Assembly (NCBI RefSeq): GCF_000498395.2
Contig: NZ_CP010979.1
Span: 5,800,501-5,864,500, forward strand
Source: Pseudomonas putida S13.1.2
Lineage (GTDB): Bacteria > Pseudomonadota > Gammaproteobacteria > Pseudomonadales > Pseudomonadaceae
Direction of reading: 5' to 3'
DNA: 64,000 bases
The position numbers and the translations under genes are program-made. The notes beneath the pieces are model-generated. The model worked only from the letters and a program-made list of their open reading frames with translations. It was not told the DNA's origin and did no database searches. This document shows positions 18,538-26,796 of the stretch, piece after piece (the stretch's first letter is position 1; every line of letters begins with the position of its first letter).

Positions 18538-21059
18538 TGAATATTCAGACCTTCATACAACAGGAAATCCTCGCGGCGCGGCTGTCGAAGCGCGGTGTGT
18601 TGGTTGTTTACGACCCGGAGCGGCGCTATAGGGAAACCTGCCTGGCGCTGGCTGACGAGCGTTGCGAGGTGGTAGATGCATCTGAGAGCAGCATCCTCAG
18701 CCGCGAGCAGGCGAGCAAGGCACTGGTCGCGCTGGGCAAGGGGCAGCTGGAAAAGCTGCTGGTCTATGTCCCGGTTACTCAGCCACTGATCGAGGAGGCC
18801 AAGCAAGCCGATCCTTTTGCGATCTATGGCGCCTGTGGCGAGATTTTTCCGAGCGGTGACGGTGACAGCTTTCTCAGCCTGTGTCTGAAGGCTAAGCCCG
18901 ATCAGTCCATTGCCATTCGTCAGATCTTCCAGGCCGACCCCAACCCGAGCTTCGCGGTGATCGACGCCGTTGGGGGAGGGCTGGGTTGGCCGAATCTGCG
19001 CGCCTTGCTCAAGGTGGAGTCCAGTCGTGACATCATCTTCGCCCTGTTGGCACCGAGCGCCTCACAAGAAACTGACCTCAAGAATAGTGATACCTGGGTA
19101 AGCGAGGCCCGTGACCTGCTGAAGAGTAGCATTGGTCTGTCGCTGAAGACGAAGGGCAAGACTTGGTCTTCGATTGCCAGCGAGCTGTGGCGATTCGTGC
19201 TGTTCAGCGAGTTCGTCTTCGATCTGCCCGAGCAATTACCAGCGGCATTGGCCGACATTCCACGTGCAGATAGCATAGCCAGACCTGTGATCGAGGGGCT
19301 CTGTGATGATCTGCGCAATGATCGGCGGACCCAGAGCCTGTACATCGACAGGGCTGAGGAAGTCGAGGCTGAGCTGGGGCTGGTCGAACACTGCACCGAG
19401 TTGGTTAATCTCGGCCAGCGGGATACTTTCCCCTTCGAAGAACGCACTTTCCTCAATCGTGCTGTTGCGGCCATTCTCGGCGATGACACCGATCAGGTAA
19501 GGCGCATTCTTGAGCAGCACCAGCGCTCTGTATGGACTGGCAAGGGCGAAAGCTATGGTCAGTGGGATCTGGTGCGCTCGGCTCTGGAACTGATACAGAG
19601 CTGTCAAGATCTGGATCGTCAGTTGGGGGACCACACTCGTAACCTGGAGGCTTTGCTGGATTTCTACGTGGGCTCGCTGCGCGAGGTCGATCGTCTGCAT
19701 CGCGAGTTCGAACAGGCCGTTAGCGATTTCGAGTGGCAGGATGCCGATGGGGTGATGACGCCCGTTAAGCAACAGGCCCGAAAGCAGTACGGCAAGCTGG
19801 CTGAGAAGGTGCAGGTCGTCTTCACCCGCCATTTGCAGAGTAGCGGCTGGCCATTGCCGGGGTATCTCGCCAACGCAGATGTATTTGATCGGCTGGTTGC
19901 GCCCAAGCTGCAACAGAACGGTCGTAAGGTTGCCTACCTGATGATTGATGCCCTTCGCTACGAGCTGGGCGTAGCGTTGGAACGGCAGTTGGCAGAGGAT
20001 GGTGTTGTTACGCTGAGTACCGCTCTGGCGCAGTTGCCCAGTGTGACTCCAGTTGGCATGGCGAGCTTGTTGCCGGGGGCAGGTCAGCAGCTGTTCCTGC
20101 GCAATGCTGAGCAGAGCATTCAGCCCATGCTGGGCGATCAATTGGTCAACACCGTAACGCAGCGCATGGAGGTGTTCAGGAAACGCTATGGTCAGCGGTT
20201 TGCCGAAGGTCGGTTAGAAGACTTCGTTCGGGATCGGATTGATTTTGGTGCTGACATCGATTTACTGGTGCTGCGTGCGGTGGAGATCGACAGCCATTTC
20301 GAGAATCATCCGGATACCGCGCCTGCGGAAATCACAAACGCCCTCAAACGTATTCGGGTGGCTGTACATAAGCTGACCCAGCGTGGTTTTCATGAAGTCG
20401 TGATTGCCACTGACCATGGATTCTTCATGAACAACCATGCGGGGGCAGGGGACGTGTGTAGCAAGCCGATCGGTAACTGGCTGGTCGTGCATGACCGCTG
20501 CGCTCTGGGTGATGGCAGCGCAGATGCCAACCACCTGGTGATGGGGGCCGACAAGCTGGGTATCCGTGGAGACTTTGCCAAGTTCGCCGGGCCGCAAACG
20601 CTCGCCGCTTATCGCAGTGGGCTTCTGTACTATCACGGCGGTGCTTCACTGCAAGAGTGCGTGGTACCGGTCATCACCATGCAGCTGAAAGCCGAGGCGC
20701 AGCCGAGCCTCAACAAGGCGGCGATCAGCATCTCTTACAAGAACGGCGCCAAGCGCATTACCACGCGGGTGCCGGTGATTGAGGTAGCTGTTGAGGCCGC
20801 AGACATATTCTCGACCGAGAGCGACTTCGAGATCCTGCTGGAGGCTCAAAGCAGCAAGGGCGAGGTGGTGGGTGAGGCCAAGGCTGGCGGTGCTGTGAAC
20901 CCAGCAACTGGTACGCTGACGCTCAAGGCCGGGGAGAGGGTGCAGGTCACTCTGAAGATGCATATGGAGTTTGAGGGCAAATTCAAGGTGAAGGCACTGA
21001 ATCCGAAGACTAACGCCATTTACAGCCAGATCGAGCTGGAAACGGACTACGCGGTGTAA
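18537..21059 (+). CDS. pglZ: BREX alkaline phosphatase-fold protein PglZ (BrxZ)
   Basis: 840-aa PglZ. The alkaline-phosphatase superfamily core is seen at about 465-510: 'VAYLMIDALRYELGVALERQL' (metal-ligand Asp in MIDALRYE) followed by 'LPSVTPVGMASLLPG', and further on 'VVIATDHGFFMNNH' at about 619-632 with the TDHG metal ligands. PglZ is the signature BREX protein, essential for defence, with nuclease or phosphodiesterase activity reported for some members. ATG at 18537 overlaps the preceding stop (ATGA), so a TTG just upstream is unlikely. A beta-rich C-terminal domain follows from about residue 730. Length is normal for the family. Confidence 0.95.
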   Translation: MNIQTFIQQEILAARLSKRGVLVVYDPERRYRETCLALADERCEVVDASESSILSREQASKALVALGKGQLEKLLVYVPVTQPLIEEAKQADPFAIYGACGEIFPSGDGDSFLSLCLKAKPDQSIAIRQIFQADPNPSFAVIDAVGGGLGWPNLRALLKVESSRDIIFALLAPSASQETDLKNSDTWVSEARDLLKSSIGLSLKTKGKTWSSIASELWRFVLFSEFVFDLPEQLPAALADIPRADSIARPVIEGLCDDLRNDRRTQSLYIDRAEEVEAELGLVEHCTELVNLGQRDTFPFEERTFLNRAVAAILGDDTDQVRRILEQHQRSVWTGKGESYGQWDLVRSALELIQSCQDLDRQLGDHTRNLEALLDFYVGSLREVDRLHREFEQAVSDFEWQDADGVMTPVKQQARKQYGKLAEKVQVVFTRHLQSSGWPLPGYLANADVFDRLVAPKLQQNGRKVAYLMIDALRYELGVALERQLAEDGVVTLSTALAQLPSVTPVGMASLLPGAGQQLFLRNAEQSIQPMLGDQLVNTVTQRMEVFRKRYGQRFAEGRLEDFVRDRIDFGADIDLLVLRAVEIDSHFENHPDTAPAEITNALKRIRVAVHKLTQRGFHEVVIATDHGFFMNNHAGAGDVCSKPIGNWLVVHDRCALGDGSADANHLVMGADKLGIRGDFAKFAGPQTLAAYRSGLLYYHGGASLQECVVPVITMQLKAEAQPSLNKAAISISYKNGAKRITTRVPVIEVAVEAADIFSTESDFEILLEAQSSKGEVVGEAKAGGAVNPATGTLTLKAGERVQVTLKMHMEFEGKFKVKALNPKTNAIYSQIELETDYAV

Positions 21060-21062
21060 ACC

Positions 21063-23141
21063 ATGGATACCCTGGATCAGAAGCTCACGTCGACATTCGA
21101 CGGCAAGGTAGTGCGCAAGGATCTGCTGCATCGGATTAAGAAGGGTACCAACGTGCCCACCTTCGTACTGGAGTTCCTCCTGGCGCGCTTTTGTGCCAGC
21201 GACGATGACTCGGAGATCCAGGCAGGCCTGGAGGCGGTGCTAGACACCCTCAATGAGAACTACGTGCGGCCAAACGAGGCGAACGCAGCCCAGTCGAAGG
21301 TGGCCACCAAGGGCAAGCATCGCTTCATCGACAAGGTGCACGTCAACTACGTGGAGAAGGATCGCCGTCACTGGGCGGCCTTGGAGAACTTCGACTCTCG
21401 TAAGGTGGCAATCAGCGAGAAGTACTACCGCGACCACGACCGTCTGTTGCAAGGCGGTCTGTGGGCTGAGGTGACCCTGGCCTTTAACGAGATCGAAGAC
21501 GACGACTACGCTTTCTACATCGAAGATCTGCGCCCGATCCAGATGAGTCGCTTCGACTTCGTGCGTTACTGCGAGGGGCGTGAGCAATTTACTCGGGACG
21601 AGTGGCTGGACGTGGTGCTGCGCTCTGTGGGGTTGGAGCCGAGCAAGCTGGCACAGCGAGTCAAGCTGCACTTCATTGCCAGGCTGGCCCCGCTGATTGA
21701 GCCTAACTACAACTTTATCGAGCTGGGGCCGCGAGGTACCGGCAAGTCCTACTTTTTCAGCGAGTTCTCGCCCTACTCGACGTTAATCAGCGGTGGCCAG
21801 GCTACTAAGGCCACCCTGTTCTACAACAACCAGCGTCACAAGATCGGACTGGTAGGTTACTGGGATACGGTGGCATTTGATGAGGTGGGCGGAATCAAGG
21901 TCAAGGACCAGGACACCATCCAGATCATGAAGGACTTCATGGCCAACGGGCGTTTCTCCCGTGGCGTTGAGGTCATTGCCGATGCCTCCATGGCCTTCGT
22001 GGGGAATCTGGATCTTTCGGTCGAGCAGATCGTCAACTCGGAAGTTCATGATTTGTTCCAGCCGTTACCCAAGGAGTTCGACCTGGCGGTACAGGATCGT
22101 TTCGCTTGCTATCTGCCGGGCTGGGAAATGCCCAAGAACAGCAGTGAATTCCTGACCAGTCACTACGGCTTCATCACCGACTACCTGGCCGAAGCATTCC
22201 ACTACCAGTTGAAGCAGACCAACCGTTACGAGGAGGTCAGCAAACGCATCAAGCTGGGCAGGGCGGTTGAAGGTCGTGACGAGAAGGGTATCAAGAAGAC
22301 CGTTTGTGCCTTTCTGAAGATCCTCCATCCCAATGGCCCACCGAGCGACCAGGAGTTCGATGAGTACGTGGCCTATGCGGTAGAAAGTCGCCGACGCGTC
22401 AAAGAGCAAATGAATAAGCGTAAGACCGATGACGAGTATGCGCGGATCAATCTGTCTTATCTTGATGCTTCAGGCAAAGAGGTGGTGGTCTATTGCTCTG
22501 AGTCACGTAATGCACCTGCCACTCAGGAGCCGACCCGCAAAAGCATACACGCCAGCGCCGGGGAGGAGGGGCGTGTTGCACCTGTGTACGTCGATCAGCC
22601 GGTTGTGGCAGCTATCGCCACGGTTGAGCAGCCGCTTTTGGTCGCGGCTTCTGTCGGCGATGCAGAGCTGCAAGAGCAGCATTACACCATTCACTACGGT
22701 GATACTGGCTACAGCTACGAATCGATAATGCTTCCCTACCTGAGGGCAGCGAAGACCGTGGAAATCGAAGATCCCTATATTCGAGCTAACCACCAGATCC
22801 ACAATTTCGTGCGCTTCTGCGAGGCGGTGATCAAGTCACCCACGGTTAGAGCCATAAAGTTGACCACGAGCTATGATCAGGATACCGACCTCAAGGATGT
22901 TGCGGAGCACCTGGAAGAGCTCAAGCAGAGCTTGCTAGAGATGGATATCGCACTGGAGGTCAGGATCAACGAGAACCTGCACGACCGCGAGATCCGTACC
23001 GACAGCGGCTGGGTAATTAAGATCGGCCGTGGTCTTGACTTCTTTCAGAAGCCGGACAGTTGGTTTGGCATTGGAGCGAACGACCTGACGCTGCGGCGCT
23101 GTCTGGAGACTAAAGTCGATATCTTCAAGGCGAAGGGGTGA
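21063..23141 (+). CDS. brxL: BrxL AAA+ protein with C-terminal MITD1-like (MIT_C) domain
   Basis: 692-aa last gene of the BREX operon. The N-terminal and AAA+ parts match BrxL: 'HFIARLAPLIEPNYNFIELG' before Walker A GPRGTGKSYFF (about 222-232), then YWDTVAFDEVGG as Walker B (about 268-280) and 'MKDFMANGRFSRG', which is characteristic. BrxL usually ends in a Lon-type (S16) Ser-Lys protease domain. Here residues from about 539 to the end do not resemble it. They carry DTGYSYES, EIEDPYIR, HDREIR and WVIKIGRGLDFFQKP, in the same order as in the phospholipase-D-fold C-terminus of eukaryotic MITD1. A low-complexity linker (about 480-535) joins the parts. It follows pglZ by 3 bases. Confidence 0.9.
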   Translation: MDTLDQKLTSTFDGKVVRKDLLHRIKKGTNVPTFVLEFLLARFCASDDDSEIQAGLEAVLDTLNENYVRPNEANAAQSKVATKGKHRFIDKVHVNYVEKDRRHWAALENFDSRKVAISEKYYRDHDRLLQGGLWAEVTLAFNEIEDDDYAFYIEDLRPIQMSRFDFVRYCEGREQFTRDEWLDVVLRSVGLEPSKLAQRVKLHFIARLAPLIEPNYNFIELGPRGTGKSYFFSEFSPYSTLISGGQATKATLFYNNQRHKIGLVGYWDTVAFDEVGGIKVKDQDTIQIMKDFMANGRFSRGVEVIADASMAFVGNLDLSVEQIVNSEVHDLFQPLPKEFDLAVQDRFACYLPGWEMPKNSSEFLTSHYGFITDYLAEAFHYQLKQTNRYEEVSKRIKLGRAVEGRDEKGIKKTVCAFLKILHPNGPPSDQEFDEYVAYAVESRRRVKEQMNKRKTDDEYARINLSYLDASGKEVVVYCSESRNAPATQEPTRKSIHASAGEEGRVAPVYVDQPVVAAIATVEQPLLVAASVGDAELQEQHYTIHYGDTGYSYESIMLPYLRAAKTVEIEDPYIRANHQIHNFVRFCEAVIKSPTVRAIKLTTSYDQDTDLKDVAEHLEELKQSLLEMDIALEVRINENLHDREIRTDSGWVIKIGRGLDFFQKPDSWFGIGANDLTLRRCLETKVDIFKAKG

Positions 23142-23189
23142 TTGCGGGCTGTCCGAGCGGAGTCCTCGCTGAGGTCTTTGCTCGGGCCG

Positions 23190-23492
23190 TCACAGCCAGT
23201 GCTCTGGCAGCTTGATTCCGTAGTTCTTCGCCACGGTCTTTAGCGTAGAGAGGATCTCGATATGCTGAGCTTGATCGGCGACCTGCCATGTGGGACGGCG
23301 CTCCAGCAGTCTCTTCAGTTCGTCCAGTTTGTACATGCCCAGGCGGTGGAAGTTGCCCCAGCTGGGAATGCCGAAGAGGTTGTAGATGACCACGGTGGCG
23401 TCGCGTTCGCTGGCCAGGCGTTTGTCCCCGCTAAGCTTTTCGGCGCCGGCTTCGGCTTCGTCCCGGTCGTCGTAGGTGTTGAGTAGTTTCAT
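23190..23492 (-). CDS. Hypothetical 100-aa protein
   Basis: Small protein beginning MKLLNTYDDRDEAEAGAEKL and ending YGIKLPEHWL. I do not recognise a family. It is charged, soluble and helical, with a central 'ATVVIYNLFGIPSWGNFHRL'. The open frame extends 20 codons upstream, but the internal ATG at 23492 starts a more protein-like sequence. It is convergent with brxL (49 bases between stops) and belongs to the leftward block ahead of RadC and DUF932. Possibly an island housekeeping gene. Confidence 0.6.
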   Translation of the reverse strand: MKLLNTYDDRDEAEAGAEKLSGDKRLASERDATVVIYNLFGIPSWGNFHRLGMYKLDELKRLLERRPTWQVADQAQHIEILSTLKTVAKNYGIKLPEHWL

Positions 23493-23561
23493 CAGTGTTT
23501 GCCTATAGTTCAGTTGGGCGCTGGATTCTGCCTGACTGGTAAAAAAGAACATCCGAGGATC

Positions 23562-23601
23562 TGTTCAGGTAGAGTCGCTTGTCTGCGACTCTACCTGAAC
23601 A
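23562..23601. repeat. Perfect 17-bp inverted repeat with 6-base loop
   Basis: The arms read TGTTCAGGTAGAGTCGC (23562-23578) and its exact reverse complement (23585-23601), separated by TTGTCT. It lies between two leftward genes. No run of T follows on either strand, so it is not a classic intrinsic terminator. It could be a strong RNA hairpin, a protein-binding palindrome or an insertion scar. Confidence 0.7.
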
Positions 23602-23614
23602 TGCGCCTATCGAA

Positions 23615-23776
23615 TTAGCCCCGCTGCAACCGGCTTAGCATCCAACACGCCAGCAACACGACGAAGAGTATTGGCGGAAAGCGCAGCATCAGAATCACCA
23701 GCAGCATAAGCGTCAGGCAGCCTGCAAGGATGCCTGCGAAAATGAAAACTGCTGCAAAGACGCGCAGAAGCTTCAT
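23615..23776 (-). CDS. Small two-helix membrane protein (53 aa)
   Basis: Translated by hand: it starts MKLLRVFAAVFIFAGILAG, continues with CLTLMLLVILMLRFPP and ILFVVLLACWMLSRL, and ends QRG. Almost the whole chain is hydrophobic with a basic start and end, which indicates two membrane segments. The frame is uninterrupted and lies 11 bases downstream of the RadC-like gene, in the same direction, so it is probably co-transcribed. No family recognised. The strong composition bias supports a real gene. Confidence 0.55.
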   Translation of the reverse strand: MKLLRVFAAVFIFAGILAGCLTLMLLVILMLRFPPILFVVLLACWMLSRLQRG

Positions 23777-23787
23777 TTTCGTATTCC

Positions 23788-24285
23788 TCACAGGTAGCCC
23801 AGTTCGGTCAATGACACACAGCCTTCGCGGCCCACGATTATGTGATCCAGCGTCCGGACCCCGACCAGGTTCAGTGCCTCCTTCAGTTTGTGGGTCAGGT
23901 TGCGGTCCGCCTCGCTGGGTTCAGGGTCTCCGGAGGGATGGTTGTGCACCAAGACTATGGCTGCGGCGTTGTGTTCCAGGGCTGCCTTAACAACCTTGCG
24001 TGGATAAACGCTGGCGCCGTCGAGTGTGCCCCTGAACATTTCCTGAAAGGCGATAACTCGATGTCGGCTATCAAGGTGGAGAAGGGCAAGAACTTCATGC
24101 TCGTAATCGCTCAACAGCGACTGTAGGTGACTGAACACCGCCTTCGGTGAGGTCAGTGCTCGCCCCCGGCGCAGACGCAGATTTGCCAACTGGCGGGCCA
24201 TCAGCAGGATGTCGGTTTCGGTGACCGGAGACTCGATCAGGTAGGTTCCGGTCGAATCACTGGCTTTCAGTTTGTTCAGGCGCAT
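23788..24285 (-). CDS. RadC-like JAB-domain protein
   Basis: 165-aa RadC-family (JAB/MPN-like) protein, short like those on plasmids and islands. The metal-binding motif is clear: VLVHNHPSGDPEPSEAD at about residues 112-128, with 'VRTLDHIIVGREGCVSLTELGYL' closing the domain (in outline). The helix-hairpin-helix part of chromosomal RadC is absent. The start chosen, ATG at 24285 (MRLNKLKASDSTGTYLIESP), overlaps the upstream gene by 29 bases. Mobile-element RadC proteins have no proven repair role. It sits with DUF932 and a metal-binding-like gene, a set that travels together in pseudomonad mobile elements. Confidence 0.88.
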   Translation of the reverse strand: MRLNKLKASDSTGTYLIESPVTETDILLMARQLANLRLRRGRALTSPKAVFSHLQSLLSDYEHEVLALLHLDSRHRVIAFQEMFRGTLDGASVYPRKVVKAALEHNAAAIVLVHNHPSGDPEPSEADRNLTHKLKEALNLVGVRTLDHIIVGREGCVSLTELGYL

Positions 24286-25015
24286 GGCCGGCTCCTTGGT
24301 GGTTATCAGTCGGTGGGGTATGGCGCTGGGCTTGCGCCTCCAGCTTCTTGGCCAGGCTGCTTTTCGCAGATTGCAGGGGAGAGTTGGCGGTTGGGGATTG
24401 GCTTTCCTCTGCGGGGTGGAACTCCTCGACGATGGTGCCGGCGTCTTCCTCGCTGTCCTCGAACGCGCCATTGGCGAAGCCACGCTGCGCCGCTTCATCC
24501 AGTGCGGCTTGAATGAAGCCTGCTGCTTGCCGCTGCGCATCGAGCTCTTTGGCGGCTTGCAGCGCCTCGGCCATGTCCATACCGCCGCGTACTGTCAGGT
24601 CGACGTAGAAGATCGGAGTGCCATGGCTCTGGCGAGTGGACTTGCCACGCAGGCGTAGTTCCAGCGGCAGGCACGCCAGGCGGTTGCCGGAAATGGCCTG
24701 GAAGTAATGCAGCCGGGCGGCGAGGGTGCGGATGCTGTTGAAGCCGGTAGTGCGAAACACAAAGCTACCGAGCGGATCCTCATCACCAATGACTACGTTC
24801 AGCCGTCCGTAGGGCCTACAGATATTGCCCTTGGCCAATGGGCATGCATCCGGCGAAGGGCAGGGTAGGGACTGCATACCGTCTTGAGTGACGCGCTTGC
24901 AGGTCTCACCGTTGCCCACGCAAAGCGGTCGTCCGGACTTGGTGCTGACCAGGCGCAGGGCTGGGCGTTTCTTGGTGGTGCTGCCGTTCAATGACGTTGC
25001 TTTCATGGTATTCAT
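24257..25015 (-). CDS. Putative metal-binding/hydrolase-like island protein
   Basis: 252-aa protein of the type annotated on pseudomonad plasmids and islands as 'hydrolase or metal-binding protein'. Four cysteines in the N-terminal part (GETCKRV, SLPCPSPDACPLAKGNIC; about 38-68) suggest a zinc or iron-sulphur site. Then comes 'GRLNVVIGDEDPLGSFVFRTTGFNSI' (in outline). The last 70 residues are low complexity, rich in Gln, Ala, Ser and Pro. Function unknown. It lies between DUF932 and RadC-like genes in the usual order, overlapping the latter. ATG at 25006 is an alternative start. Confidence 0.72.
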   Translation of the reverse strand: MNTMKATSLNGSTTKKRPALRLVSTKSGRPLCVGNGETCKRVTQDGMQSLPCPSPDACPLAKGNICRPYGRLNVVIGDEDPLGSFVFRTTGFNSIRTLAARLHYFQAISGNRLACLPLELRLRGKSTRQSHGTPIFYVDLTVRGGMDMAEALQAAKELDAQRQAAGFIQAALDEAAQRGFANGAFEDSEEDAGTIVEEFHPAEESQSPTANSPLQSAKSSLAKKLEAQAQRHTPPTDNHQGAGHAPEQTESQ

Positions 25016-25031
25016 CTGCAGATATAAGAAG

Positions 25032-25058
25032 GCCCGATCAGCACAAGGCTGACCGGGC
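25032..25058 (-). terminator. Hairpin between DUF932 gene and next gene
   Basis: On the minus strand GCCCGGTCAGC pairs with GCTGATCGGGC around a short loop, followed by CTTCTTAT. It has the shape of a weak intrinsic terminator or attenuator just downstream of the DUF932 gene. Confidence 0.45.
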
Positions 25059-25081
25059 GCGAGGATTGAGGTGAGTGAGGG

Positions 25082-26050
25082 TTAAGCGGCGAGCTGCAGC
25101 GCAACATCCAGGGCGCGTTGCTTGATTTGCGCGCCCTGGCCGAACCAGGCCGAGTCCATGCGGTACTCGTTGCTGCGCGCACGGCGCTCGTGGTCGACGT
25201 ACTCGGTCACGGCGTTGAGCAGGCCCCAGGCGGTACCGCGCGCCGAGTCCAGCTGGCTACCGCGACCACGACCTTCGTACAGCTCCTGAACCTTGCGCAG
25301 GGCGCGCTCGTTGGGCAGTTGCTCCGGCAGTACTCCGGTCGGACTGGCCTCGCACATCACGGTCATGAAGAAGCCCAATGCCTCATGCCACTGCACCTTG
25401 CGCTCAGCCAGGGCACGCATGCGGTACATGAAGTCGTCCCATTGCGAGACGGCGATACCGAGTTGCTTCTTCACCGCCTTCGGATCGAAACGGGTGTTGT
25501 GCGGCACCTTGATCGCCCGGCAGGTGCCATCCAGGGCGATGGTCAGGGTGTTGTTGCACACGACGCGCACCGTGGTTGGTGTGGCTGTGGTGGCCAGTGT
25601 GCCGTCGCAGGAGGTCGCCAGCAGCAGATAGCCATTCACCTGGTCGTTGCCCTTGAGCGCCGCGCCTTGCCCAGTACGCGCCAGCGCCCATAACTTGCGC
25701 CCACCCTTGAGCACGCCGGCCGTTTCCAACTCGTAGCCGGAAACTTCGGTGAGGTCACGATAAAATTCGAGCACCTCTCGGGGCTGCACCGTGTGGTAGC
25801 GCTGAGAGACCACCGACAGCGGCGCCTTGCTGTCGGATCGATAGAGCACCTTTTGCTCGGGGAAGGAGTGGATCGCGCCCAGGTGGCCGATGGCATCCGA
25901 TTTGAAATGCACGGGGCTTTCCAGAATCTGCCAGTCCATTCCAGCTTCGCTTTGCCAGACTTCGATAGGTTGCTTTTGACTGAGCTGATTACCCAGGCCA
26001 TGCCAGGGGGTAGCGCCTGCGTAGGCCATGGTTTCGATGAGATGTGCCAT
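25082..26050 (-). CDS. DUF932 domain-containing protein
   Basis: 322-aa DUF932 (phage/plasmid-like, TIGR03299-type) protein. The opening 'MAHLIETMAYAGATPWHGLG' is highly characteristic. 'LYRSDSKAPLSVVSQRYHTVQPREVLEF' (in outline), 'TTVRVVCNNTLTIAL' in the middle and 'GTAWGLLNAVTEYVDHERRAR' near the end also fit. The family is widespread on plasmids, phages and integrative elements; its function is unknown. Here it heads a leftward group with the metal-binding-like and RadC-like genes. Confidence 0.9.
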   Translation of the reverse strand: MAHLIETMAYAGATPWHGLGNQLSQKQPIEVWQSEAGMDWQILESPVHFKSDAIGHLGAIHSFPEQKVLYRSDSKAPLSVVSQRYHTVQPREVLEFYRDLTEVSGYELETAGVLKGGRKLWALARTGQGAALKGNDQVNGYLLLATSCDGTLATTATPTTVRVVCNNTLTIALDGTCRAIKVPHNTRFDPKAVKKQLGIAVSQWDDFMYRMRALAERKVQWHEALGFFMTVMCEASPTGVLPEQLPNERALRKVQELYEGRGRGSQLDSARGTAWGLLNAVTEYVDHERRARSNEYRMDSAWFGQGAQIKQRALDVALQLAA

Positions 26051-26137
26051 GTTGGTGATTCCTTTTAGTACGGGCAGGCATAAAGCGCTGCGCGAGGCGC
26101 AGCACCGGACGGATTAATGAAAAGTAGAGAGGGCCAA

Positions 26138-26467
26138 TCAGGTCGGCAGATTGAAGCGATGACCGCATTGCAGGCAGAGGTTGTGGGCCAAGATGTGGCG
26201 GTCGAGTGATTCACCGAGCTGAGCGCCGAGCACGCAGCCACCGACACTGCCGGCCAGGCCGCCAAATATGGCACCTGATACGGAGCCGAGGGTGATACCG
26301 ACCGGTCCGGCGATAGCGCCGATGGCTGCGCCAGTCTGACCGCCAGATAGGGCCGCGCTGACGCCACGCGCAAAACCGCTCACGGTGCCGATGGACGCAC
26401 CGACCTTCATGGCGTGATGGAAGGAGGCGATTCTAGGGGAGTGGCAGAGAGGGCATTGCAACGACAT
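26138..26467 (-). CDS. Zinc-ribbon protein with glycine-zipper core
   Basis: 109-aa protein with an unusual build. A CPLC pair at the N-terminus (MSLQCPLCHS) and a CLQCGH pair near the C-terminus could form one zinc ribbon. Between them lies a long glycine/alanine-rich stretch (about 25-85) with GxxxG spacing (GAAIGAIAGPVGITLGSVSG), the pattern of a membrane-inserting glycine zipper. The second cysteine pair might fold back on the first. I chose the internal ATG at 26467. It is leftward, next to DUF932. No family recognised; it may interact with membranes. Confidence 0.6.
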   Translation of the reverse strand: MSLQCPLCHSPRIASFHHAMKVGASIGTVSGFARGVSAALSGGQTGAAIGAIAGPVGITLGSVSGAIFGGLAGSVGGCVLGAQLGESLDRHILAHNLCLQCGHRFNLPT

Positions 26468-26796
26468 GGGGGTGAACCTCAATGGTGATGATGTCGTTGG
26501 GGTTATGTGTGATTCAAATTTTTTTGGAGTCGATTTTTTGCTGAATATCTCTCTCGCGTCTGTCCGATCTGTGTCCTCAATGTTGAGTTCTATTGCAATT
26601 CATCAACATTTAAAGGGCCAGTTCGCCACTTTTGCTGAAAGAGTAACCGTGCCAAAGAGAAGAGCGTCCGAGGATAAATACAGACTTGAGTTGGTAGAAG
26701 GCTAATGGCCATCATTGCGTCGGTTAGATAATCAAGAAATCCCTTCACAAGCCGATGACCTCACTAACATTGCGCGTGTTTCAACAGGAGTAGTTG
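26468..26796. other. 329-bp divergent intergenic region
   Basis: AT-rich spacer between the leftward zinc-ribbon gene and the rightward GTPase cassette. A possible 79-codon frame runs across it but overlaps the zinc-ribbon gene start and has biased, unconvincing composition. It probably holds the divergent promoters; an AGGAG-like ribosome site lies at 26785-26790 before the first GTPase gene. Confidence 0.4.

Noticed and set aside
26466..26705. 79-codon plus-strand frame before the GTPase cassette
   Set aside because: Overlaps the start of the zinc-ribbon gene, has Ser/Val-biased composition and no ribosome site.
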